Source of the DNA: Bradysia coprophila
Taxonomy: Eukaryota > Arthropoda > Insecta > Diptera > Sciaridae
DNA: 64,000 nucleotides
Reading direction: 5' to 3'
NCBI RefSeq assembly: GCF_014529535.1
Contig: NW_023503293.1
Location: 6,234,520-6,298,519 of the forward strand
Below are positions 20,684 through 32,177 of this stretch, piece after piece; the stretch's first letter is position 1, and every line of letters begins with the position of its first letter. The translations under genes and the position numbers were made by a program. The notes under the pieces were generated by a model. The model had not been told where the DNA came from. It saw only the letters and a program-made list of their open reading frames with translations, and did no database searches.

Positions 20684-23600
20684 CTAACCTCTGAAATCCG
20701 GATCTGCATCCGCATCATCATCGTCATTGTCGTCGTCCTCATCATCATTATGATGATCTTTCCTTTGCTTTCGAGTGTAGGCTCGTTTCGATGTCACCGG
20801 CACTTGATCGGTTTCACCATGTAACAACGAATTTCGGTACAGTACCAGCGGTTGCCAATCCTCACCGCGACTGGATGGCATTCCAGATGCAACGCGTCGG
20901 TCCAAGAAATTCAAACTGTAATCGGAAACGTCGGAATTAACTTGCGGACGAGCGAAAAACAATTTCCAGAAACTTACACCACCCGCTTGTCTTGCTTCAA
21001 CAGCTTGTTGGTGAATTCATTCAGAATTTCCAGAAACAGTAGGCACGGCGGTGATGATGTCGGATCGTCAACTGACTCATTACTATGCGTAACGGCGAAT
21101 AAAATTCCGGCTCGATGGAGTGCAATGACCGCCTCACGATTTTTAATCGCATCCAGTCCGAACGACAGAGCGAATCGCTTAGCCAATTCCTAGTAGAAAT
21201 CGATCGAAAAGCCAAGATGTTTACAACATTATCCGATAACTAGTTCGTCTAGATGAGACAGTGGCTGTTCAGAGCCCATACCTTCAAATCGGTGAATTCC
21301 TGACAGCTCTTCGAAACGTAGATGGAATCGTAAGTCTGTTGGATTTCTTTGTACGTTGACACTAAGCTTATGCACATTGTTAACGCACAATTGATTTTGT
21401 TTATTTCACGAGCTTTTCCCACGGTGAACTTGATTATGTCGCCGTATTGATTGTAGTACTGGAAATTTATTTGGTTGGAAATTAGAACTCAAAGCTAACA
21501 AAAAGATCGATTTCGCTGTAGCGGTTCGTCCATTACCTTCACGTAATGCTTGAATATGCCAGCAGCAGCTTTCACTGGAATCATATTATAAACGACGAGC
21601 TTACAGTAAGCAGCGAGAAAATTTCTCCTTTTGTGCAATTTCTCGATTCGAGATTCATCTGGCCCGTCTGAAAATGGACGAGAAATATTTCAGTTCAGCA
21701 TTGCAGGTTCCCAGCAGAATTGTCACCAGTCAATTTTACCTTCCTGTTGCGTTGAGAAAACATTGTTCTGCACAAAATCGTTTAAAACTTGTTGCTGACT
21801 GACCGATGCCACGTACTCGAGATCCCTGAGTGCCAAATTGTCCGTACTCAATTGATCGGAAAATGTGATCAACAGGTCGCATATGGAATTGAAAGCCTGG
21901 ACAACGAAAGAAATATTAAGTACCGAACCGGAACACTGACTGTTCGTCCAACTTACAGCCGCTTGAATCTGAGCATTTTGACTACTTCGGACCAGCTCCG
22001 TGCACGTGCTCATAAATTTGTGCAAATTAGTACGAAGTTCGGTGATTGTGTCGAAGAAGGACGATTTTTCGCAAACGTTTTCCAGATAGTAGAGACCCCA
22101 TGATATCGAAAAGAAACAGGAGTCGATGCAGTAGACCAGTGCCTGTTTCGAATACATTTTATTTAAAAAAAAAAACCATTTTCGCAACACTGAAGCGGTG
22201 CAACTTACATCAGCTGACAGTCCTTTATCGCCAATCACACCAGATCGATATTCGTCAATGTCTTTGAACAATGAATTGAATAGACCGCAAGCGTTCAGAT
22301 TGTGACACGAATACAGAATGGACACTTTACGCAGACCGATGGTTACGTTCGATACATCGTCAACGTCCGGAATTTCTTCACCTACAAATTGTTAAAGCAT
22401 TCCGTTGGAACGGTGTTGTCGGAATCGAATCTATTATTATTCACAAACCTTCGATGAGATTCCTCCATTCGTCAATAGCCTCCATGTATCGTTTGACACA
22501 TTCGTCAATTATGTTCGATCGTTCAATATCACAAGTTGTATAAATGGCCGTTCCTTCGGTACACAGACACTCCAAGGTTTTGGCGCAAGTCTCCAGCACA
22601 TCGGGATCGGTGTGTGCGTAAATTATTTTGCCAAGAATTTCCAGCAGCGCTTTCAATTTCTGCGAATGCCGAGGAATTTAATGAGTTGACCCGGTCGAAT
22701 TAAGCAAAAAATCAAAATAGAATTTTGGGAACTTACATGCAACTGTCTCGAAGTCGTGTAAATCTCCAATTCGAAGAACTGGGGAATGGCCAGCAGATTG
22801 GTCAACTTTTCGGCATCGGCACTGTAACGTTCCAACAGATCCGGTAGATGTTGAATGAAATGTTCCGTCATTTTCTGCTTATCGTCGGCAACTTGTTTGA
22901 TTTCCTTTGTCGTCAGTGCAGTCTTTCGATTATTTCCACGTCCGACCGGTGGTTCGCCAGACGAACACTGTTTCACCGCACTAACCATCAATTCAATCAG
23001 CGTCGACTCTTGTTTATTGTCCAATGTTTCTTCCATCGGACCTGGCTCCTCCAACAGCAAATCAGTCATACATTCCCAGTCTTTGATCATGGGATTACTG
23101 TCGATGAACGAGTCCACTAAGTAGGCGCCATGTTCATGGAGCTCAGATTCAATGAAAAACTGGACCAGATCCCGGATGAGCGGAGTGTTGGGAAGGCGTG
23201 CTTTACCCTTCTTAGTTTGTACTGTTTCGATGCCTTCCTCCAAACGGAACAGGCGAACATTCAAAAATTCAGCAGCTGCTTGTGCAACACCACGATTGGA
23301 TGAATAAACCAATTCGTAGACGATTTCACAATCTTTGTCGGTCAAAACGTCCGGATGAATTCTGGAAATGAGAAATTTACGATAAGTACACCGATCAAGC
23401 GACTCCGTTTAGATTCTCATGTATTTACTTCAAAATGCTTATAACCAGCTTAACGGCTTGCACAGCAACATCGAACTCCTTGTCAAGCGTCATCGCAACA
23501 ATGCGATCTTTGAATTTCGACGTAAACAATTCCAGTTTCCCCTTCAACACTTCGTCATCATACAACGGCAGCAATGCCTGCAGACATTTTAATCGCACCT

Positions 23601-25550
23601 CGCCAACCTTATCGTGTAGCGTCCAACCGATGTATTTCAAGTACGAGTCGTCCAAGAAATTTTTGGAGTAACGTTTCATCCACACACCGATCTCTGTCAT
23701 GCAAATCGCTCGGATATCGGGTAAACTGTCACGATATCGGTGCACGAACACCGACTTGAACATGTAGGTCAACATACTTTTGATCTCTTCCATATTTTCC
23801 TCCAGTTCTGATCGTTTGGCCATGAGTGATTCGAGACGTTCGGAAGCCCGTTTGTCGCGAGTCTGAAAATCGTTTGGAGACGGAAATTGGTTAGATTCGG
23901 GGTCTTCAAAAAATCAAGCGCTTCTCTCTTTTAGGATTACTCACCTTCAGTCGCTCCGTTTCATATTGCCGACTGGCATTGTCCGAATTCACTGAGACAA
24001 GCAGTGCGACGTCCACCAGGGCAGTCATCAATTTCATTGCAGCTAACGTAGCTGTGTGACGAAACGCTCGAACCTGCGAATCCGACAATCCGGTCAACAG
24101 GGATATGACGTGATCCATCAGAAACTGATCGTAGATTATCGAATATTGACATTGCCGCACCAGCGTTTCAACGAATTCACAGAAATTCGATTTGAACTTT
24201 TTCCACTGTTGACCGGGCATTATCAGCGGATATTCGCCACTCTCTTCATCGAACTCTTCGGTCATTTTTCGAATGATTGCTGTGTGTTCCATGAACTCCT
24301 GCATGTCACTGGTAATGTGTCCTTTGCATCCGCTGGAATTGATGAAAAATTGCATCAAATTCAACAATGCATTCTGTCGATCCAATTTATATTGTTCAAT
24401 CCAGTCGTCGACAATGCTCTGTGAAAGATGAAACGAAAACACTTATGGCGTGATGAACCGATGATACATTTGACAACAAAACTCTTACGGTAATCGGCGA
24501 CTTGGAATGTCGAACAATGTAGTACAAACTGGACTCGTCGTGAGTCACATCGCGCTCCTTGTCCACAACCTTTTCGACAACTTCCTTCGGTTCTTTCGGT
24601 GGTTTTTCGGCAGCCGGTTTGCGTCCCACTTTACGTTTTGCTCGAACAACTATCGGAGCAACACGGAACATATCTTCGTCATCGTCGTCAATGATGGGCG
24701 GTCGATCTCGGACACCACCTCGTGCTCGCAAACGAGTCATGCGACCGGCTTTCGTTGTGGGTGAGTCGCCTTCACCATGTTCGTCCGAGAAGCTCTCGTT
24801 TAATTGTGGTTCGCTTGTGCTGCAAATGAATGTGACAAAATTTTAGCAAAACGAATTTGGCTTGGCAGTTCGGAAGCATCCATTGAATGGATTACCGGAC
24901 CCATTATTGTTTAGGAGAGAAATTAGAGTTTGATTGTATCGTGACAGCAATTAAAAAAATTTGAACTGCCTGAACAGTGTAGTTCAGTTGTAGTTGCTTC
25001 GTTTCTGGGTTAGCAAGACTGATGCACTTTTTATGAAATATAAAACCGAATGTCCAGCATAAGCTAGTTCCGATCCCGAAGCTCACATTCATAAACTTAT
25101 CGTGAAATTTGTGTGATAACAACACAGTTTACCGATTAGCCCCAGTACATCAATGACATAGTGTCATTAGAATGATAGCTCTTACTAGTGCCGATTTTTT
25201 CTCCTAATCCCGAACTTTCCACAAAACTTTTTCTTTCAGAAACATTCGCTTCGCCATTGTAAACAAACATACAAGAAAATTGTATAACAAATCCACTGCC
25301 GCGCCTAACCTAAATTGTCATTTCGTTGAATTCTACCCTCAACAATCAGCCAAACCAAAACTTTTTCACGCAAATATTTGAAACGTACCTCGGCATTTGG
25401 AATGGTTCGTCTTCACAATCAGGTGGAATGGGATCATCCATTCGGATTCTTTTCCCACCTCCTCTCCGTGGCATCCTGAAAGCAATTTTTTAGTTCAATT
25501 CACTTATTCACTCGTTTCTCGACGAAATGCGGAGAGCATACTCACATCAT
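20684..25550 (-). CDS. SA: Cohesin subunit SA / stromalin (STAG, Scc3 family)
   Basis: The product is the HEAT-repeat subunit that binds the kleisin RAD21 and helps load cohesin on chromatin. Fourteen coding exons (minus): 25550-25546, 25475-25389, 24819-24489, 24418-23945, 23862-23429, 23361-22737, 22659-22449, 22381-22209, 22142-21957, 21896-21740, 21667-21537, 21458-21282, 21189-20978, 20915-20684; sum 3435 nt (1144 aa plus stop), close to the fly protein. The first coding exon supplies only ATGAT before a strong GTGAGT donor, so the protein begins MMMPRRGGG; a start at 25474 would lose two residues. Seen: an acidic and basic N-terminal region ([10 protein letters not shown]), the STAG domain ([18 protein letters not shown] onward), the stromalin conservative domain ([20 protein letters not shown] to LPLYDD) and a C-terminal [20 protein letters not shown] block followed by an acidic tail. 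The last acceptor (before 20915) is the least certain border. Confidence 0.95.
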
Positions 25551-25990
25551 GATTAAGTTTGTTTACTTTGAGAATAGTTTGAATTTATGATTTACGGCAA
25601 TTGTTCACAAATTTTGTTTATTTATCGAATGTTTGTACACACGAAGCGTCCATCAAAAAAAACAATATGAGCCAGACGTGTGACACTTCGAACGCAATTT
25701 TCTGGTATAACGACTGGTAGACTTTTCGTGTTTGTTAGGTTGAAATTCCATATACAAACTGTATAATACCGGTAATACCTTTCATTTCATTACCGACAAT
25801 ACCACCAATGTACCGAAATGATTTCGAACCGGTGGCGGGTATAATGTGCTGTCATAATAACGTCGAATATATAAGCTTCCAGCGAAATTAATTTTTTTTA
25901 AAACATTTTATTAATTAATTTGGTTAACATATGGGTTGGAAAAATTAATTAATTAATATCTGATTCTTTTTGTAAAACATAGCTAACGCC

Positions 25991-27066
25991 GACCCGTACG
26001 AAACACCTATTCGTATCAAAAGCCTTTATTGTGAAACTCTTCATTTCTTCTCTGCTGAAAAGCTAAAGCTTTAAAATCACTTGCATTATCCACTCTTTGC
26101 CTTGCTATCATCAACAAATAAATTGCCGGAGGCAATATAGACAGCCTCGTACGTAGTCAAATTTCATAAATTCCTATTTAAACAGCTATATACCGCTATA
26201 TTTACCTATATTTCACTATCAATAAACATTCCACAAATGCATATGCTATTATATATTATACAGAAACTATCTAAGTACAAATTTTCCCACTTTATATCGC
26301 TTTTACTAAAATCCAATATGGCCGCCGGCAGCCATTTTGTTAGGAGACCGGAAATAGTGCCGTCGCTTTACATTCGTTAATACCTTTCAAACAAAAAAAA
26401 ATTCATGAAATTCGGTCAAAATATACTCGCGATATTGACAAATTACTCCACGTTCACTGTACGGCCGAGTAGCCAGATAAGAGGTCACTCCAAGAAGCTC
26501 ACGCTCCGGAGAACATAATTTCATAAACTTTTTTTTTCCTGATTGGTACGGTCAATACCTATCTAATAAAGCTAAAACAGACGAAATATGTTCAAATGTG
26601 GCCGACCTACAAGCAAAAACTGCTTGCCGCGCTGTGCCTGTTTCACACCAAGGGGTCTAACTCACGAGTCGGTCATCCGATTTCCAAAATCTTTTTTTTT
26701 TGTCGATTGGTATTGTAAATACCTTTTATTTGACGAATCACTTGCAAGTGTAACGTTTAAATGGCCGGAGATATCTTCGAAAAACCGTAAAGCACTTATT
26801 GGGCCACAGCTCGGGAGGGATCCATCCAAAATCACTCATCTTCGAACTTGGCCTGTCTTTTGACATAACCAAACGGAAAAAAAAAGAATTTTCAAAATCG
26901 GATGCGTTTTACTCAAGTTATCGTGCAGACAGACAGACGGACATTTTTTTCACTGATTTGGCATCTCTAGACAACCACAATAGGTTTCCCCTTACTCAGG
27001 GAGTCCAATTCGACGTGTTACAAACGTATGCGTAAACCTATAAGACCCCAGTAGTTCGTACGGGTC
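25991..27066. mobile_element. Non-autonomous repeat of about 1.1 kb with GACCCGTACGAA termini
   Basis: The interval begins GACCCGTACGAA (25991-26002) and ends with the exact inverse TTCGTACGGGTC (27055-27066). Only 12 bp are inverted. Interior landmarks are AAGACCCC near the right end, an alternating GACAGACAGACGGACA tract near 26930 and a CTAACTCACGAG phrase near 26657. The right part, read on the minus strand, shares layout and words with 34203-34450, supporting a dispersed family. No transposase or reverse transcriptase frame was recognised, so the class is unknown and the outer limits are tentative. Confidence 0.55.
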
Positions 27067-27094
27067 TAAAAAAAACTTTGGAACGAGCAGAACA

Positions 27095-27188
27095 ATTCTT
27101 ATTATCTGGAATTTTGATTACCTACCGAAAACCCAGTCAAATAAATCGACAAACATTTTAAATATAAAAAATTCCAGATCATAAGAAT
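27095..27188. repeat. 94 bp inverted-repeat element
   Basis: ATTCTTATTATCTGGAATTT at the left end pairs with AAATTCCAGATCATAAGAAT at the right end with a single mismatch. The 54 bp interior is AT-rich. It sits 28 bp from the end of the larger 25991-27066 element. Confidence 0.7.
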
Positions 27189-28092
27189 CCACGCCATTAG
27201 TCGTATAAATTTATACGTCATAGAGAGCTTTTTTCTCCTTTGTTAGGATCTGTCAGTTTTTTCGTTTTGCGATTTAGTATGGAAATGAAAACTAAAATTG
27301 AGATATACATGTTGTTGGCTCAGTGGACTGATTTTGTAGAATAGGTTTTGTGTATTGAATATTTAACAAAAGCAACTATTAAATGTGTGTTAAGTATAGG
27401 TTAATTCAACTCTATGATTCCCATGTAGTGCGTAATAATTACTAGAAAGATCACCAAAACTAGTTGATCAATGCAAAAATTGAACTTGACTTGAAGCAAA
27501 TTTATTCGGTATTTGAAAAAGAGTCGCTAATATATGCAGCTATAGTATTTTTGACAACTGTTAAAAGTTATGGAATGTATTGTGGATTGGATTGTTTGGA
27601 TTTATTTAAAATTCTCAATAGTGGCTGGGTTTTAACAGTTAGCCGCTGTACAACACCATCGATTTCTTTGAATAAAGACACGATCTAAGAGAAATTATAG
27701 ATGTAGAACAATACTCAGACTAAAAATAAATTTACATTTTTCCGTTCGCAAATTCTTCTGACGAAATTTAAATTTCCTACTATTAAAATGCTATTTGCAA
27801 AAAATGTAAGAAACTTAACATGCAAAAATCTGTAGCTGTGGAAAAAACCATTCAAATTTCAAATCAGTTAATGCGCCGGTTAATTAAACGCATCCTTTAC
27901 TATCTGACAGATTGAAATTTTCAACTGTCTCGAAATACTAAAAACTGTGCATTTCATTTTTGAACAAACAGTACGCAAACAAAAGTTCTGTAAATTAATT
28001 TAATTTAGTAGCCGCATCGAATCTGTACTGAAACAGTAAATTTTGTATAAAGAAAGTGGTCACACTAATTGGTACTCGAACGATGTCCATTG

Positions 28093-28428
28093 CAATTGAG
28101 TTACAAACAATTTTTTTTTTTATTTTTTATCGATGAAGAACCTAATTATAAGACACTTTGTCTCGTATCATATGCCAAAAAAAGTTAAAACTTTTTTTTA
28201 TAAATCATTTTGAAAGTCACTAAAAACACGAAAATTCGAATAGAAATACAGTATGTCATCAAAAATTTTTGTATTTCGATTCGAATTTTCGTGTTTTTAG
28301 TGACTTTCAAAATGATTTATAAAAAAAGTTTTAACTTTTTTTGGCATATGATACGAGACAAAGTGTCTTATAATTAGGTTCTCCATCGATAAAAAATAAA
28401 AAAAAATAATTGTTTGTAACTCAATTGA
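28093..28428. repeat. 336 bp near-perfect hairpin (arms about 157 bp, loop about 21 nt)
   Basis: The left arm (28093-28249) and right arm (28271-28428) are almost exact reverse complements, for example CAATTGAGTTACAAACA with TGTTTGTAACTCAATTG at the ends and CGAAAATTCGAATAGAAATA with its complement (one mismatch) at the centre. ATAAGACACTTTGTCTCGTA also recurs inverted. No coding frame. Arm identity is far higher than in the other foldbacks here, so it is either a recent insertion or conserved by gene conversion. Confidence 0.9.
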
Positions 28429-29219
28429 GGACAAATAATTTTTTTTTTCATTCTTTGAGGAAAATCGTGAAAAAGTGCTTTGTGTTTTTTAGGTGTTGGG
28501 TCGTTGAAAACAAAAAAAAAAATCAACACACGATCAAAATCGTGAACTAAAAACATCCAAACGGAAACAGCAAGCGATTTAGACAAATTTAATTTATTTT
28601 AACTAAGGTAAATATCGAATTGGATTTTTGTTTTTCCGTAAAATGATGAAATTTTCATCAATGAAATTGAATTTTATGTGATTTCTTGTGTGATGATTAT
28701 AACATTTCAATTGCTAGCCTTAAATCCCACAATAAATCTATCAAATCTTTTCTCTACCATTTTTCCGCCAGTCTGCCCTCCTATCTTTTGGTACATAATA
28801 CTTGCTTAGCTATCCTTTTGTGAGCTGTTATTCTTACAGCATTATCTTGATCTGGCGGCATTGATAACAATAAATTTTTATACATTCTACAATAGGTGCT
28901 TCAAGTGTGAGCTTACTTACCGCAAACAGTTGCATTTTTTGGAAGAAAAAATGATGACAGAAAGAAATCGCCAAAATTATTTTAACGACTAAATTCAGGC
29001 TGAGACAGCTCAGATGGATTTTTTTGTACAATTCTATTACATTTCGTAACGGTAGCGCTCTATTTTTTTTGTGAACCGACGTCACTGCTATGACATGTCA
29101 TAGATATTTGCCAGAGTGAAGTTATTTCTTAAAACTCAAGGAATTAAAGGAGTTGTTGCGCATGGACAAGCATCAACACATTATCTTACAGCTTATCATT
29201 ACTATAAGCTAATATATAT

Positions 29220-29332
29220 TATGTACCTGTTGCCAAGATTGTTATTTTGATGTGCAGGACATTGTTGCCAGAGCCGAAGCCGTGGGCAATAATGTCTACA
29301 CGTCAAAATAACAGTCTGGCAATAGGTGCATA
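29220..29332. repeat. 113 bp imperfect hairpin (arms about 50 bp)
   Basis: TATGTACCTGTTGCCAAGA pairs with TCTGGCAATAGGTGCATA, and GTTATTTTGATGTG with CACGTCAAAATAAC (near matches), around a GAGCCGAAGCCG loop. It could be a very short MITE or a precursor-like hairpin; the sequence alone cannot separate these. Confidence 0.65.
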
Positions 29333-30321
29333 CCATATTTTATCTGTCGAGAAAAGATATATCGAGATAAACAAAAACTCCCTAGAGGGATAAGCTCGAG
29401 ATTATCGTTCTAGATAGATAAATCCTATTTATCAGTTCGTCTTCACAACAAAAAGGCCGTTTCAGAATATTTATTTAAATTTAAAGTGGTAAAGTGCAAA
29501 AAAAATAATAATTTTTGACTGAATTGAAAATTTATCGGAAAGCCATTTCGTGTTAAAAAGCATGCTAATAATTAGTTTAGGCACATGATGTACATAACGG
29601 TTGGTTGTGTAAATGTGTTAGCCGTAATTGGTTCCTTGCAAGCCTGATCAAAATTGAAAATTATATTTAGAATTCTCTAGCAAATAAACAAACAAACTAC
29701 AAACCATACCTTGCATTTAAAGCAATACCAAAGCAACAATGGCAGCAAAAATGTTCTCGAAATCTTCTCTACAGTATGACTTTCCGTCTCTTTCGAAAAA
29801 TGATTCGCCCGACATCGGTTTCATGCATGGCCCGCCGCACACAAAATGGTCTTCGTGCCATGGTTGTCCGAGGACTTTGATGATTTTCTGGTGGAATCAG
29901 AATTAATATTAATGCAATTTTTGTCATTTGTAATGGCGAATGTAATCTAAGTTTTTCGTTAGTTGCTAGGGAGAGTGCGTAAAATTCGTAAGATATATCC
30001 CACACATCGGTACCTCCCCAATGAAATAATGTAGCTACTCTTTGGTCATTGACTTCGCTGAATGCATATTTGATTTGATTTTTGGTTTGTCAATAACAGG
30101 ACCACCGGCTTAACGTGACTTCCGAACCACTCCTCGAAGGTTGTAAAATACTCTGTGAGGAAAGTTAGGTGTTTAATTGATATCTCGCCTAAATGTAGGT
30201 GTGTACATCGTTGCAGCCACCAAACACACTGCAACTACCTAAATTATGAAGCTTGAGTGAACTTTAGGACGTTGCCAATGCGATATATTTAATGGCTATA
30301 AAAATTCCACGTGGAATTGTC

Positions 30322-30388
30322 TGACACGGGATTCGAACCCGGATAATTTTGGTGGAAGGCTAGTACGTAACCACTGAGCCATCCCGTT
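30322..30388 (-). mobile_element. tRNA-like (SINE-type) sequence, degenerate
   Basis: On the minus strand an A-box TGGCTCAGTGG (30381-30371) and a B-box GGTTCGAATCC (30339-30329) occur at normal tRNA spacing, with a T-loop TTCGAAT in a paired stem. The acceptor ends do not pair and no sound anticodon stem can be drawn, so it is not a functional tRNA. A tRNA-derived SINE head or a tRNA pseudogene fits. The adjoining sequence to the left (toward 30260) would be the SINE body, but I see no clear tail. Confidence 0.6.
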
Positions 30389-30694
30389 CGTGTTTTCCTT
30401 TTAAACTTCGCAATAGTCTGAATGCAGACTATTCTCATACTCACTACAAGTGAAGAAATTATATCAAATAATGTCAGGAGTATGAATACCAGTTGGTCGT
30501 CACATCCTTTACAAGACGAGAAAAAATAGTTGTGCTATTGTGATAGATGACTAATACTGAAGCATTTCGTCAAAAATGTCGAAAAACACTTTTGTTTGCT
30601 TATATCCGAAAAAATATTCAAATTTTGCTCGATAGCGATAGTAACGTAAATTTTTCGTCTTTCTTCCTAACCTAGCTTTTCTAACCGGAAAGAT

Positions 30695-31497
30695 ATGGGA
30701 AATATTGTGCAAAAGAAAAACGACGACAATCGGAAAAGTAAGCATTTTCTTGTATTCACAAGATGAAAAATGTTTCACGATTTCTTCCTTCAACTATTAT
30801 AATTTTAGTACATGGGTGTGAGGTATATATCAATAACTACGAGGCATGGGTCATCATGGCTGAGGACTTAACACAACTAAGAAGCCTGATAAGCGATTTT
30901 GGCCCGTTTAAAGAAGATGAGGAAATGCCGGTTATTTTAGATTGGAAAAAAAGAAGAGTTTTGGATAACACAACTTTTGAGAACTTAAAGAATCGAACAT
31001 TTTACGCTGTTTCCTCACAACCACTGGCTGCTGATGGAAATGCATTAGAGTATGAAGATGTGAGAAATTTCTACAAGAGATTTGAGAAGCAGAGCGATTC
31101 TCAAAATGCGTGTTCTTCGTTAAAGCTTCGTAAGTTTTCTAAAGTTTTCAAATATTTCACTTACACTTTAGCACCTTTTTTCCCAAAAGATCTCGGCAGT
31201 TCGTTTGCCGTTATTTATACTTTGGATGATCTTTTAAAATTTGTAATTCCCGATCATTCAAAAGTAGTAACTTTTCTTATAAGTTTCCTGTTTTACATGT
31301 ATCAGTGGTCCAAAATTATAAAACGCATTTATAGACAGAGTAACTTTTATGGATTAGTCGCTTTTTTATGTTTCTTTAGTTCAATTTCAATTTTTACGTT
31401 GATCGCCGCTTTTATTAGCGCTCAAACTTATAAATATAATTCGCCATTCAAGCAATCCAACGAAACAATGAACATAAACAGCACTTCGACTGAATAG
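30695..31497 (+). CDS. CIDE-N-like domain protein with two C-terminal membrane segments
   Basis: Two exons fit: 30695-30737 (ATG, then donor GTAAGC) and 30809-31497 (acceptor TTTTAG), total 732 nt (243 aa plus stop). The protein begins MGNIVQKKNDDNRK. Residues about 14-82 include CEVYINNYEAWVIMAEDLTQ, then PVILDWKKRRVLDN and FENLKNRTFYAV, resembling the ubiquitin-like CIDE-N fold (Val at strand 2, acidic loop, VLD before a Phe/Tyr-x-x-Leu helix, final Thr-Phe strand), as found in DFF/Drep and CIDE proteins. This is pattern reading, not an alignment. Residues about 167-181 and 196-218 are hydrophobic, separated by a basic segment (SKIIKRIYRQ). The tail is Asn/Ser/Thr-rich. No nuclease domain is present. 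A single-exon alternative would start at Met 30763 or 30856. Whether it is expressed is unknown. Confidence 0.6.
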
Positions 31498-31639
31498 CAA
31501 ATTGTAAAAATCGGACGACGACGATAAAAAGTCAAAACAAAAACAAAATTTTTATTGACAAATCAAAACAAAAACTTCACTACTGTCCGATCATCTCTCA
31601 CCCACACTCGTTGCAATATCAAAACTATCACCAAAACCA

Positions 31640-31840
31640 TCTGTCGACCCGAATCCGGCCCACTATCGGCTAGCCTTTTTCCATACGTGCCTCCACATAT
31701 TACGTTCGCCGATCACCTTGAAAAGGGTCCGGCGATGCCAGCAGCTATCAGAAAAGTTCTCAAATGGAAGCTCACACAATAACGCCGATCGTCATACGAA
31801 AAGTGCTTGCGAACACTGGATTCCGGCTGTTAAGTAAGAA
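31640..31840 (+). pseudogene. Frameshifted exon fragment of a TTLL4-like tubulin polyglutamylase
   Basis: The frame reads SLFPYVPPHITFADH and AIRKVLKWKLT, then loses one base near 31775-31783 and continues in another frame as ITPIVIRKVLANTGFRL up to a canonical GTAAGT donor at 31841. Together this resembles the segment at the start of the TTL domain in TTLL4-type polyglutamylases (a VPP-x-I-x-F block followed by RKLLKWK and TP). No later TTL-domain exon follows; the next coding-like DNA is an unrelated oxidase fragment. In the unshifted frame an ORF starting at 31555 stops at 31782. The family assignment is from memory of the motif and should be confirmed by search. The fragment is probably dead. 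Confidence 0.5.
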
Positions 31841-32177
31841 GTAAGTGTCTGGTTTTGAATTTTCCGTTGCGAAATATTGGTGATTTTGTGAGAAACAAAG
31901 TTCGGGATGTCTTCGATTGTTAACATACATTGGAATGTTGTCTGTACGTTGCATTTAAGTGTAAGCACTTGACGGCTAAAAATATAACTCTTCAATCAAC
32001 CGTCGAGTGTGTAGGTGTTGGTCGATATGTAAATGAGCGGTTTATAATCCTGAAAGCATTTTTAGCTGCCTAACACTGCAATGATTCAGCCTACGTTTCT
32101 AATCATTCAAAAACGTGAGATCTTTAATCCTCCTGCTTTGCTACCTAACGCACAGCTAAGCTCACAAAGCATCGCAG

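Larger units (their letters stand above)
25551..30694. other. Long non-coding accessory stretch
   Basis: Upstream of SA there is no recognisable protein gene until the small gene at 30695. The interval contains the roughly 1.1 kb element at 25991-27066, a 94 bp inverted repeat (27095-27188), the 336 bp hairpin (28093-28428), a 113 bp hairpin (29220-29332) and a tRNA-like sequence (30322-30388). Short open frames in the interval look random. Confidence 0.5.

Noticed and set aside
30322-30388. Functional tRNA gene
   Set aside because: Acceptor stem ends do not pair and no regular anticodon stem can be drawn; only the internal promoter boxes are intact.
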